From NCBI RefSeq assembly GCF_003633715.1, contig NZ_RBIE01000001.1:547833-581330 (forward strand): a stretch of DNA of 33,498 bases, given 5' to 3'. Of this stretch, positions 15,759-22,560 are shown one piece after another. The position numbers and the translations under genes were made by a program. The notes under the pieces are model-generated. The model made no database searches and was not told the DNA's origin. It worked only from the letters and a program-made list of their open reading frames with translations. The stretch comes from Thermovibrio guaymasensis (lineage in GTDB: Bacteria; Aquificota; Aquificia; Desulfurobacteriales; Desulfurobacteriaceae). How positions within the stretch are numbered: position 1 is the first letter of the stretch; every line of letters starts with the position of its first letter.

Positions 15759-16490
15759 CTATTTGCTCCCGTTAACTTTTAAGAAACCAAACTTTCTAAG
15801 CTCTCTTTCGTCTTGAGATAGGAGAAACTGAACGAATTCTTTGGCGAGTTCATCCTTTTTTGAGGAGCTTACTACTCCTGCGTAGAACTTTATTGAACTG
15901 TGTAGGTTATCGGGAAAGGTTTTTAAAAGCCTCAGTTTGTTTTTAAACTTTAAGTAGTCTGAGTAGAAAATGATTCCTGCATCTACGTTTCCTGTTACTG
16001 TCCAGATAGTAATTTGCCTTACAGTTGGAGCGAAGATGAGTTTTCCCTTTAACTTTTCGTAAAGGGCGAGTTTTTTTAGGGTCTCTAAAGTGTACTTTCC
16101 TACGGGAGCGAGTCTATCCCCGACTGCTATTCTCCCTGCTTCCTCTAGTGATGACAGTTTAGAGTTCTTTGGTGTTACAAGAACTAACGATGTTTTGGCA
16201 AAGGGTTGGGAATTTCCCTTCTCTATGAGTCCCTTTTCAATTAAGTACTCCATCCACTCTTTAGAGGCCGATATGTAAACGTCGGCCGGGGCTCCAGCCT
16301 CAATTTGACTTGCAAGTTTGCCTGAGGATGAAAAGTTGAAGATTAGCCTGTGGCCCGTCTTTTTCTCAAACTCTTTTCCAACTTCAGAAATTAGCTCTTT
16401 AGCTCCCATTGCAGAAGAGATAAAGAGTTCCTCTCCAAAAGCAGGTAAGTTAAGGAGAAGAGTTATAATTAGAAGGAAAATCAGCCTCAT
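15759..16490 (-). CDS. modA: Molybdate-binding periplasmic protein ModA
   Basis: A 243-residue protein with a signal peptide (MRLIFLLIITLLLNLPAFG) and the ModA pattern: LFISSAMGAKELISEVGKEFE at the N-terminus, FNFSSSGKLASQIEAGAPADVYISAS, LVLVTPKNS and RIAVGDRLAPVGKYTLETL. The AGAPADVYISAS segment contains ligand-binding residues in known homologues. Start ATG at 16490 has GGAGGTG six bases before it, and this ribosome site is complementary to CACCTCC in the upstream leader hairpin. It is the first gene of the molybdenum operon and thus directly controlled by the structured leader. Molybdate against tungstate preference is not decided by sequence. Confidence 0.94.
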   Translation of the reverse strand: MRLIFLLIITLLLNLPAFGEELFISSAMGAKELISEVGKEFEKKTGHRLIFNFSSSGKLASQIEAGAPADVYISASKEWMEYLIEKGLIEKGNSQPFAKTSLVLVTPKNSKLSSLEEAGRIAVGDRLAPVGKYTLETLKKLALYEKLKGKLIFAPTVRQITIWTVTGNVDAGIIFYSDYLKFKNKLRLLKTFPDNLHSSIKFYAGVVSSSKKDELAKEFVQFLLSQDERELRKFGFLKVNGSK

Positions 16491-16510
16491 CTCTCACCTC
16501 CTGATAGGGA

Positions 16511-16549
16511 GGGCCCGACGGGCGTTTGGGGAGGTGCGTGGTCGGGCCC
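16511..16549 (-). promoter_or_regulatory. Leader hairpin presenting an anti-Shine-Dalgarno sequence
   Basis: In the modA leader RNA, GGGCCCGAC (16541-16549) pairs perfectly with GTCGGGCCC (16511-16519). The 21-base loop contains CACCTCC (16530-16536), the exact complement of the modA ribosome site GGAGGTG (16495-16501). The same loop's ACGCACC can also pair with GGTGCGT in the upstream aptamer-like domain. No U-tract follows, so translational rather than transcriptional control is suggested. Confidence 0.5.
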
Positions 16550-16561
16550 GCTCAAAAAGTG

Positions 16562-16726
16562 CTCCAATAAATCAAAAGGGGCCAGCCCCGAGCTTGGGAC
16601 TGACCCCTTTCAAAGAGAGGTTCCTTTCCAAGCTCGGGAGGCACGTCCGTTTCCAGACGCACCCTGTCGGCCTGGCCCCATAGGACTTTAGTCCCTTAGG
16701 AAGCCAGGCTCGGAACCTCCGCCTCC
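16562..16726 (-). ncRNA. Probable molybdenum-cofactor-type riboswitch upstream of modA
   Basis: The minus-strand leader is far more G+C-rich than its surroundings and folds strongly. Elements visible: GGAGG (16716-16720) with CCUCC (16637-16641) closing a multibranch domain; GCCTGGC with GCCAGGC, containing the inner hairpin GGACTAAAGTCC; a hairpin GCGTCTG-GAAA-CGGACGT with a GNRA tetraloop; and single-stranded CCGACAGGG between stems. Downstream, CCGAGCTTGG/CCAAGCTCGG (16628-16637 with 16588-16597) is mutually exclusive with a terminator stem. Position ahead of modABDC-moe genes fits the Moco RNA class (Moco or tungsten-cofactor sensing), known to control such operons. Class assignment rests on context and remembered features, not on a covariance-model search; a novel class is possible. 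Confidence 0.65.
16575..16610 (-). terminator. Conditional intrinsic terminator in the modA leader
   Basis: On the minus strand AAAGGGGTCAGTCCC pairs with GGGGCTGGCCCCTTT around the loop AAGCTC, giving 15 continuous pairs (two are G-U), followed by TTTTGATTTATT. Bases 14-23 of this hairpin are also the 3' arm of the alternative stem with 16628-16637, so the terminator and antiterminator cannot coexist. This is a standard riboswitch expression platform. Confidence 0.7.
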
Positions 16727-17395
16727 ATTATACACTAGATTTTCAATTACTAAAAGGCCGTCTCCCACTCCGATTAGGTAGCTTCTGAAGTTTGGATACT
16801 CTTTGACTTGATTTAGGAAGAGCCTAAGGAGGGCTACTGACCTTTCGTACCTTCTTTCATATTTCCTTCCTGCAACGTATCCCCTGAAGAGGACGTTATC
16901 AAATACTACCATCCCTCCAGGCTCTATCAGGGCCTGGACTTTGTAGTTGAAGAAGGGGTACTCTCCCTTTGTGCTATCAATGAAGATAAAGTCGTACTTT
17001 CTGCCTTCCGATAGTTCTTCCCTTATGAAGTCAAAGCCGTCCGACTCAACAACTTTTATGGATGCTTCGGCTCTTTTAAAGAAACTTCTTGCTACTTCAA
17101 GCCTTTTCCTGTTGGAGTCAACGGTTGTTACCTGAGAGGACCTATTTGCGAAGTAGATGTTTAACGTGCTGTATCCTATTCCCGTTCCTATCTCAAGAAC
17201 TTTTTTAGGCTTTAGCGTTGAAACTAACAGCCTTAGAAGTTGAGCGCTTGAAGGAAGGAGAATTGGAACCTTCTCCCTTTTTGCGTACTCTTCAATCTCT
17301 ATTAGTATCTCTTCCTTCTTTCCAAAGGAGCCTATGAACTCTTCAACTTCCTGGGGTAGAATTTCCCCTAAGTTTTTCCACCTTTTAAATTCCAT
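16688..17395 (-). CDS. SAM-dependent O-methyltransferase (catechol-O-methyltransferase-like)
   Basis: A 235-residue class I methyltransferase of the O-methyltransferase family 3 type. The SAM-binding motif I is VLEIGTGIGYSTLN, followed by the acidic strand end TVDSNRKR, motif DFIFIDSTKGEYP with metal-type Asp residues, and FDNVLFRGYVAG. Substrate is unknown; family members methylate catechols, caffeoyl-CoA or small phenolics. The ATG at 17395 has no clear ribosome site and lies close behind a possible TATAAT (17403-17408), so it may be leaderless. The last residues, GGGGSEPGFLRD, are low-complexity and are encoded by the start of the modA leader RNA, so they are probably not part of the fold. 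Confidence 0.85.
   Translation of the reverse strand: MEFKRWKNLGEILPQEVEEFIGSFGKKEEILIEIEEYAKREKVPILLPSSAQLLRLLVSTLKPKKVLEIGTGIGYSTLNIYFANRSSQVTTVDSNRKRLEVARSFFKRAEASIKVVESDGFDFIREELSEGRKYDFIFIDSTKGEYPFFNYKVQALIEPGGMVVFDNVLFRGYVAGRKYERRYERSVALLRLFLNQVKEYPNFRSYLIGVGDGLLVIENLVYNGGGGSEPGFLRD
16727..16732 (-). promoter_or_regulatory. -10 box (TATAAT) for the modA leader RNA
   Basis: A perfect TATAAT on the minus strand lies 7 bases before the first G-rich element of the leader and inside the last codons of the methyltransferase gene. No convincing -35 hexamer is seen 16-18 bases upstream (TTTTAG at 17), so the promoter may be activator-dependent or weak. It would make a transcript starting near 16720, exactly at the structured domain. 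Confidence 0.45.
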
Positions 17396-17418
17396 AAGTT
17401 AAATTATAGGAGGTTTTG
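17396..17418 (+). promoter_or_regulatory. Very short divergent spacer with promoter-like and ribosome-binding sequences
   Basis: Only 23 bases separate the methyltransferase ATG from the next plus-strand ATG. The spacer holds ATTATA (17403-17408), which is TATAAT on the minus strand, and GGAGG (17409-17413), the plus-strand ribosome site. Core promoter elements for both genes must extend into the opposite coding regions. No clear -35 boxes are seen. Confidence 0.35.
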
Positions 17419-17721
17419 ATGAAGTTTGCCCTTCCAGTTAAAAGTGCTGAAGGACCAGATGTTGAGGTCTTAAGCACTTTTGAAGGAGCTCCCTACTTGG
17501 CAATCTTAACCTTAAGTGAAGAGGGAGTAAAAGTAGATTTCTTTGAAAACCCTGCTTCTTCCCGCTCAGAGATCGCTCAGTTCCTTCTCTCCCTTGGTGT
17601 AAAGAAGGTAGTATTCCCTTCTGCAAAGCCGCTGGTAAAGTCGGCCCTGAATCAGCTGGGAATAGAGGTAGTTGATAGGAGTTTCAGAACTCTAAAAGAG
17701 GCAGTTTACGCTCTTTTTTAA
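17419..17721 (+). CDS. NifX/NifB-C-like (dinitrogenase iron-molybdenum cofactor family) small protein
   Basis: A 100-residue protein with the compact alternating beta-alpha pattern of the dinitrogenase Fe-Mo cofactor domain family: MKFALPVKSAEGPDVEVLSTFEGAPYLAILTL..., then FFENPASSRSEIAQFLLSLGVKKVVFPSAKPLVKSALNQLGIEVV. Start ATG at 17419 has GGAGG five bases upstream; a TTG codon directly before it is less likely. Family members bind Fe-S or Fe-Mo cofactors, but many stand-alone copies have no known role, and the region around the usual ligand residues carries no Cys or His here. No nitrogenase genes are nearby. It is divergent from the methyltransferase and converges on polA with no gap between stops. 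Confidence 0.7.
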   Translation: MKFALPVKSAEGPDVEVLSTFEGAPYLAILTLSEEGVKVDFFENPASSRSEIAQFLLSLGVKKVVFPSAKPLVKSALNQLGIEVVDRSFRTLKEAVYALF

Positions 17722-20235
17722 CTACTCCCACCTGTTCCCTGATACAACGCTTACACTTAGGGGAACAGAGAGCTTCACTACCCCTTCCATTACCTCCCTT
17801 ACTAGCCTTTTAGTTTCCTCTTCCTTTTCCTGGGGGGTTTCAACAACTATTTCATCGTGAACCTGGAGGACCATAAAGGAGTCTGTGCTTTGAAGTTCCC
17901 TATCAAGTTTAATCATTGCTAGTTTCATTACGTCTGCTGCAGTTCCCTGTATTACTGCGTTAACTGCAGCCCTTTTCCCGAAACTCCTTACGTGGTAGTT
18001 CCTATCTTTCAGTTCTGGAAGAGGTCTTTTTCTTCCAAAGAGCGTTGTTACAAAGCCTTTCCTGTAAGCTTCATCAAGGGTAGAGTCTATAAACTCCTTA
18101 ACCTTTGGAAAGTTTTTAAAGTACTTCTCTATAAACTCTTCAGCCTCTTTAAGTGGAATTCCAAGCCTCTCTGAAAGTCCGTGAGGGCTCATTCCGTATA
18201 TGATTCCGAAGTTAACCGTTTTTGCAACTCTCCTCATCCTTTCGTCAACCTCTTTAACCTCAAAGAGGTGTTTTGCAGTTTCAGAGTGTATGTCTTCTCC
18301 CTTTCTGAAAGCTTCTATTAACCTTTCATCCCCTGAAAGGTGGGCCAGTATCCTTAGTTCAACCTGGGAGTAGTCTGCCCAGACCAGCTTATAACCTTCT
18401 GGGGAAATTACTGCATGCCTTACCTTCTTTGATATCTCGTCTGAAACTGGAAGGTTTTGTAGGTTAGGTTCTGCTGAGGAGAGCCTTCCAGTTGCAGTTG
18501 CCGTTTGAAGGAACTTTGTATGAACTCTCCCTTGACTGTCAACGTACTTTAGTATTCCCTTTACAAAAGTTCCTTCAATTTTAGTTAACTTTCTGTAGAT
18601 AAGGAGGAGCTGGGCTATTCTGTGACCTTCTAAAGCTAAAGTTGTTAATGTTTCAACGTCCGTTGAGTAGCCTGATTTTGTCCTCTTTAGAGGTTTGAGC
18701 CCCAACTTTTCAAACAGGATTTTAGCAAGCTGCTTTGGTGAGTTAAGGTTAAAGGCTTCTCTGGCTATTTGGTATATCTTCTCCTCTATTCTTTCTGCTT
18801 CCTCCCTAAGTTCCTTTCCAAAAGTTTCAAGGTACTCCCTATCAAAGAGGACACCCCTCTTCTCCATTCTGTATAGGACGTAGGACAGGGGTTCTTCAAT
18901 CTCCCTGTAGAGTTTGTAGAGTCCCTCTTTCTTAAGCTTTTCCTCTGTAATCTGGCCAAGGGAGATTACGTGGTGGGAAATCTCCTTTAAAGGTGGAAGT
19001 TCGGCACTTTTTAGGTGTTCCTTCAGTAAGTTCTCCGGAGAGTAGTCCTTTAAAAGAGGGTTCAGTAAATAGTATCCCAGTGATATGTCAAAGAGGGGGA
19101 GCTCCCTCATCTCCTGACCGCAATTGTGGTAGATATCCTTTAAGTTGAAGGTGTAGAGTTTTACTCTTCCTCGTTCTTTTAGTTTGGGTAGGACTTCTTT
19201 CAGCGGAATTACCGTAAAGTATTTCCCGGCAGAGAGTATAGCCTCATCTCCTCTTACTATTAGTCCTCCGGCCGGCTGAGAGAAGAGGTCTTTAGGTGCG
19301 AGTAACTTTAAGATCTCAGTTAGGTCTTTCTCTTTCCCCTTCTCAATTTCGCTTCCCTTTAGTTCTAAATTTGGGAAAATTTTCTTTAGCTCCTTTGCAG
19401 TACTTCTCATTTCAAGTTCAGTTAAGAGTTCCGATAGGCACTTACCGTCTGGTGGTTTAACCTTTAACTCCTCTGGAGAAATCTCTACTGGAACGTCTTT
19501 CTTAACTTTTGCAAGCTCTCTGCTGAGGAATGCCTGTTCTTTGAACTTTTTTAAAGTTTCCCTTCTCTTTGGAGTGAGCTTTTCAAGGTTTTTGTAGAGT
19601 TCTTCAAGGTTTCCAAATTCCCGAATTAGTTTTACGGCAGTTTTTTCCCCAATTCCTGGAACTCCCGGTATGTTGTCAATCTGATCTCCTGATAGGCCGA
19701 AGACCTCAGGAATTTGCCAAGGTTCAATTCCATACTCCTTTTTGAACTTTTCAAGGTCGTAGAGTTTCTGACTTCCCCTGTGTGAGATTGAGATGACCTT
19801 TACGTTCTCTCCAATTAGCTGTCTCATATCCTTGTCGGACGTGACTATGAAGACCTCAAAGCCTTCCTTTGAGAGCTTATCAGCTAGAGTAGCAATTACG
19901 TCGTCTGCTTCGTAACCTTCAACCTCCAAAACCTTTATCCCTAGACACTTCAGGAACTTCTTTATGTAGGGAAGTTGCACTTTAAATGCATCGGGAGTCG
20001 GTTTCCTGTTTGCCTTGTAACTCTTTAAGATTTCATTTCTAAAGGTCTTCTTGCCAACGTCAAAGGCGACGGCTGCGTACTCAGGTTTAAAGTCCTTAAG
20101 TAGCTTTAGGAAAATCCTTATAAATCCAAAGATTGCGTTCGTTGGGAAACCTTTACTGGTTGAAAGGTTCCTTATTGCGTAAAAGGCCCTATAGGCCATT
20201 CCTGTTCCGTCAAAGAGGAATACCCTTTTATTCAA
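17722..20235 (-). CDS. polA: DNA polymerase I with inactive-looking proofreading domain
   Basis: An 837-residue family-A DNA polymerase, about the size of Taq polymerase. The N-terminal 5' nuclease (about 1-285) is complete: DGTGMAYRAF, YEADDVIATLA, VTSDKDMRQL and GLSGDQIDNIPGVPGIGEKTA. The polymerase domain (about 430-837) has motif A DYSQVELRILAHLSGD, motif B RRVAKTVNFGIIYGMS and motif C VLQVHDEIVVE. The middle 3'-5' exonuclease-like region (about 290-430) lacks the acidic DxE of Exo I and has NLKD instead of the Exo II NxxxD, so proofreading is probably lost, as in Taq. Start is TTG at 20235, with GGAG six bases upstream inside the end of murC. It acts in repair and Okazaki-fragment processing. 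Confidence 0.96.
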   Translation of the reverse strand: MNKRVFLFDGTGMAYRAFYAIRNLSTSKGFPTNAIFGFIRIFLKLLKDFKPEYAAVAFDVGKKTFRNEILKSYKANRKPTPDAFKVQLPYIKKFLKCLGIKVLEVEGYEADDVIATLADKLSKEGFEVFIVTSDKDMRQLIGENVKVISISHRGSQKLYDLEKFKKEYGIEPWQIPEVFGLSGDQIDNIPGVPGIGEKTAVKLIREFGNLEELYKNLEKLTPKRRETLKKFKEQAFLSRELAKVKKDVPVEISPEELKVKPPDGKCLSELLTELEMRSTAKELKKIFPNLELKGSEIEKGKEKDLTEILKLLAPKDLFSQPAGGLIVRGDEAILSAGKYFTVIPLKEVLPKLKERGRVKLYTFNLKDIYHNCGQEMRELPLFDISLGYYLLNPLLKDYSPENLLKEHLKSAELPPLKEISHHVISLGQITEEKLKKEGLYKLYREIEEPLSYVLYRMEKRGVLFDREYLETFGKELREEAERIEEKIYQIAREAFNLNSPKQLAKILFEKLGLKPLKRTKSGYSTDVETLTTLALEGHRIAQLLLIYRKLTKIEGTFVKGILKYVDSQGRVHTKFLQTATATGRLSSAEPNLQNLPVSDEISKKVRHAVISPEGYKLVWADYSQVELRILAHLSGDERLIEAFRKGEDIHSETAKHLFEVKEVDERMRRVAKTVNFGIIYGMSPHGLSERLGIPLKEAEEFIEKYFKNFPKVKEFIDSTLDEAYRKGFVTTLFGRKRPLPELKDRNYHVRSFGKRAAVNAVIQGTAADVMKLAMIKLDRELQSTDSFMVLQVHDEIVVETPQEKEEETKRLVREVMEGVVKLSVPLSVSVVSGNRWE

Positions 20236-21571
20236 TTCCTTCTCCCGTATAGAGTTTAAAGAAGTTTGTTACGTCTCCTGCTCCCAAAGTAAGGAGAACG
20301 TCTCCTGGTAAGAGCTCCCTCCTTAATACCTCTACCGCTTCTTTTAAGCTTCCGCAGTAGAGAGCTCCAACCTCCTTGGCCAGTGTCTCTGCCGTTATTC
20401 CCTCAATTGGCCTCTCTCCTGCAGGGTATATATCGCAAATATAGAGGTTATCTATTCCTTTGAGAACCCTTACGAACTCCTTCCACAGAGCGGCAGTTCT
20501 TGTGTATCTGTGGGGCTGAAAGAGGATAACTATTCTCCTATCTGGAAAGGCTTCTTTAATTGCCCTGTAGGATGCCTCAATCTCGGTAGGATGGTGTCCG
20601 TAGTCGTCAAAGAAGGTAATTCCGTTGTAACTTCCTTTAAGTTCCATTCTCCTCCTTGCGTTCCTAAACTCTTCAAGACCCTGGGCTATCTCGTTAAAAG
20701 GAATTCCTACTTCAAGGGAAACGGCTACTGCTCCAAGGGCGTTGACGACGTTGTGCCTGCCCGGAACGTTTAACTTTACCCTGCCTAGTTTCTTCTCCCT
20801 GTAAAGGACTTCAAATACAGTTCCAAGACCTAAAGGAGTGATATCCTTAGCCTGAAAGTCTGCATCTTTTGAAAGGCCGAAGCTGTTTTTCCTCTTGTAG
20901 ACTTTCTGGTAAATGTCCCGTGTATTTTCGCAGTCTATACATGCAAAGAGTTTTCCGTAGAAAGAGGTCCTGTTTGCAAACTCTAAAAAGGCTTCCTTTA
21001 TGTTTTCTAGACTTCCGTAGTAGTCTAGGTGGTCGGCATCAATGTTCGTTATTACCGATAGTGTTGGGTTGAGCTTTAAAAATGTTCCGTCGCTCTCGTC
21101 AGCCTCTGCAACCAGCCACTTCCCCTCTCCCTGAACGGCGTTGTATCCGCCTAAGAAAGAAAGGCTTCCTCCAACTAAGATTGTCGGCTTTAAACCTGCT
21201 CCGTAAAGTATCCTTGAGATCATAGAGCTTGTCGTCGTTTTCCCGTGAGTTCCTGCAACTGCTATGCTTTCCGTTAACTTCATTATGTCAGCAAGGACGT
21301 CTGAGCGTGGGATTACCGGTATACCTCTTCTTTTAGCCTCTTTTATCTCAGGGTTATTCTCCCTAACTGCCGATGAGTGGATTAAGACGTCTGCTCCTTC
21401 AACATTTTCGGCTCTGTGGCCTATAAAAACTCTTATTCCTTTATCCCTAAGTTTTTTTACCATTATTCTTTCTTTTATATCAGAACCTTGAACATCAAAT
21501 CCTCTATCCTTTAGGATTAGGGCAATTCCTGACATTCCAATTCCGCCAATACCAACTATGTGTACTTTCAA
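20228..21571 (-). CDS. murC: UDP-N-acetylmuramate--L-alanine ligase MurC
   Basis: A protein of about 447 residues that adds L-Ala to UDP-MurNAc in peptidoglycan precursor synthesis. Mur ligase features: N-terminal Rossmann motif VHIVGIGGIGMSGIA, ATP-binding VAGTHGKTTTSSMI, EADESDGTFL, TNIDADHLDYYG, PGRHNVVNALGAVAV and the C-terminal DDYGHHPTEIEA plus LFQPHRYTRT. The HxGIGGxG and DDYGHHP motifs mark MurC rather than other Mur ligases. The frame is open to a TTG at 21583, but GGAGG is five bases before the second TTG at 21571, giving the normal N-terminus MKVHIVGIGG. It overlaps polA by 8 bases, an uncommon operon partner. Confidence 0.96.
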   Translation of the reverse strand: MKVHIVGIGGIGMSGIALILKDRGFDVQGSDIKERIMVKKLRDKGIRVFIGHRAENVEGADVLIHSSAVRENNPEIKEAKRRGIPVIPRSDVLADIMKLTESIAVAGTHGKTTTSSMISRILYGAGLKPTILVGGSLSFLGGYNAVQGEGKWLVAEADESDGTFLKLNPTLSVITNIDADHLDYYGSLENIKEAFLEFANRTSFYGKLFACIDCENTRDIYQKVYKRKNSFGLSKDADFQAKDITPLGLGTVFEVLYREKKLGRVKLNVPGRHNVVNALGAVAVSLEVGIPFNEIAQGLEEFRNARRRMELKGSYNGITFFDDYGHHPTEIEASYRAIKEAFPDRRIVILFQPHRYTRTAALWKEFVRVLKGIDNLYICDIYPAGERPIEGITAETLAKEVGALYCGSLKEAVEVLRRELLPGDVLLTLGAGDVTNFFKLYTGEGIE

Positions 21572-21615
21572 CGTCTCCTCCAAGTAAAATTTCCTATTAA
21601 GTTTCAGGGGGTGGT

Positions 21616-22560
21616 ATGGATTTTACATTAGTTACAGGAGGAGCAGGCTTTATAGGTTCCCACCTAGTCGAAGAGCTCCTATCTCAGGGAAGAATAGTAG
21701 TGGTTCTTGACGATTTATCAACGGGAAAAAGGAAAAACTTGCCAGAGAGTCCAAATCTCATCTTTGTTGAAGGCTCTATAGCTGATAAGGAAATCCTAAA
21801 AAGACTTTTCTCCGAGTACAGGTTCTCAACTGTCTTCCACCTTGCCGCAGTTGCTTCCGTTTACCACTCTATTGAGGAGCCCCTTTACTGCCATCAGGTC
21901 AACTTTGATGGAACACTCTACCTCCTTGAAGAGTCAAAAAGGGTAGGCGTTGAGAAGTTCATCTTTGCCTCATCTGCTGCTGTTTACGGCGATTTACCGG
22001 AGCTCCCAAAGAGGGAAAATATGGCCGTTAAGCCTCAAACTCCTTATGCCGTTGATAAATACGCCTCCGAAAGGTATACGGTAAACTCTTTTAACCTTTA
22101 CGGCCTTGATGCTACAGCTTTAAGGTTCTTTAACGTTTACGGTGAAAGGCAGGATCCAACTTCTCCTTACTCTGGAGTTATTTCAATCTTTATTGAGAGA
22201 ATTAGGAGGTTTCAAAGAGGAGAAAGTGTGATTATTGACATCTACGGTGATGGAAAGCAGACGAGGGATTTCGTTTACGTTAAGGATGTCGTTAGAGCTC
22301 TCTTATTGGCAGAGGAGAAGCAAACTGCCGGCGAAGTTTATAACGTTGGGACAGGTGTGGAAACTTCTCTTCTTCACCTCCTAGAAGTTTTAAGAGAAAT
22401 TGCTGGTGAGATTCCCCCTGTTCGTTTTCTGCCTTCCCGTCCTGGAGATATAAAACGTTCAGTTGCTGATATTTCTAAGATTTCACAGATAGGGTATAGT
22501 CCTTCCTATTCCCTTAAAGAAGGATTGGAAAGGCTTTGGAAATGGGTAACTAGAACTTAG
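21616..22560 (+). CDS. NAD-dependent sugar-nucleotide epimerase (UDP-glucose 4-epimerase-like)
   Basis: A 314-residue extended short-chain dehydrogenase. The NAD-binding motif is TGGAGFIGSHL (residues 7-17), with D32 at the end of beta-2. The catalytic set is S119/S120 in FASSAAVYG and the YxxxK pair Y144-K148 (YAVDKY). RFFNVYGERQDP and the C-terminal RPGDIKRSVADISK are typical of GalE/WbpP-type epimerases. It likely interconverts UDP-Glc and UDP-Gal or their N-acetyl forms. It starts with GGGGGTGG just before the ATG and converges on the glycosyltransferase gene with an 11-base overlap of coding ends. The neighbourhood suggests it may supply sugar for that enzyme; exact substrate is unknown. 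Confidence 0.88.
   Translation: MDFTLVTGGAGFIGSHLVEELLSQGRIVVVLDDLSTGKRKNLPESPNLIFVEGSIADKEILKRLFSEYRFSTVFHLAAVASVYHSIEEPLYCHQVNFDGTLYLLEESKRVGVEKFIFASSAAVYGDLPELPKRENMAVKPQTPYAVDKYASERYTVNSFNLYGLDATALRFFNVYGERQDPTSPYSGVISIFIERIRRFQRGESVIIDIYGDGKQTRDFVYVKDVVRALLLAEEKQTAGEVYNVGTGVETSLLHLLEVLREIAGEIPPVRFLPSRPGDIKRSVADISKISQIGYSPSYSLKEGLERLWKWVTRT

Noticed and set aside
16501-16687. G+C-rich leader considered as SRP RNA, RNase P RNA, 6S RNA or a cobalamin riboswitch
   Set aside because: The conserved SRP tetraloop region, RNase P core motifs and the B12-box were not found, whereas terminator switch and molybdenum-gene context fit a Moco-type leader.
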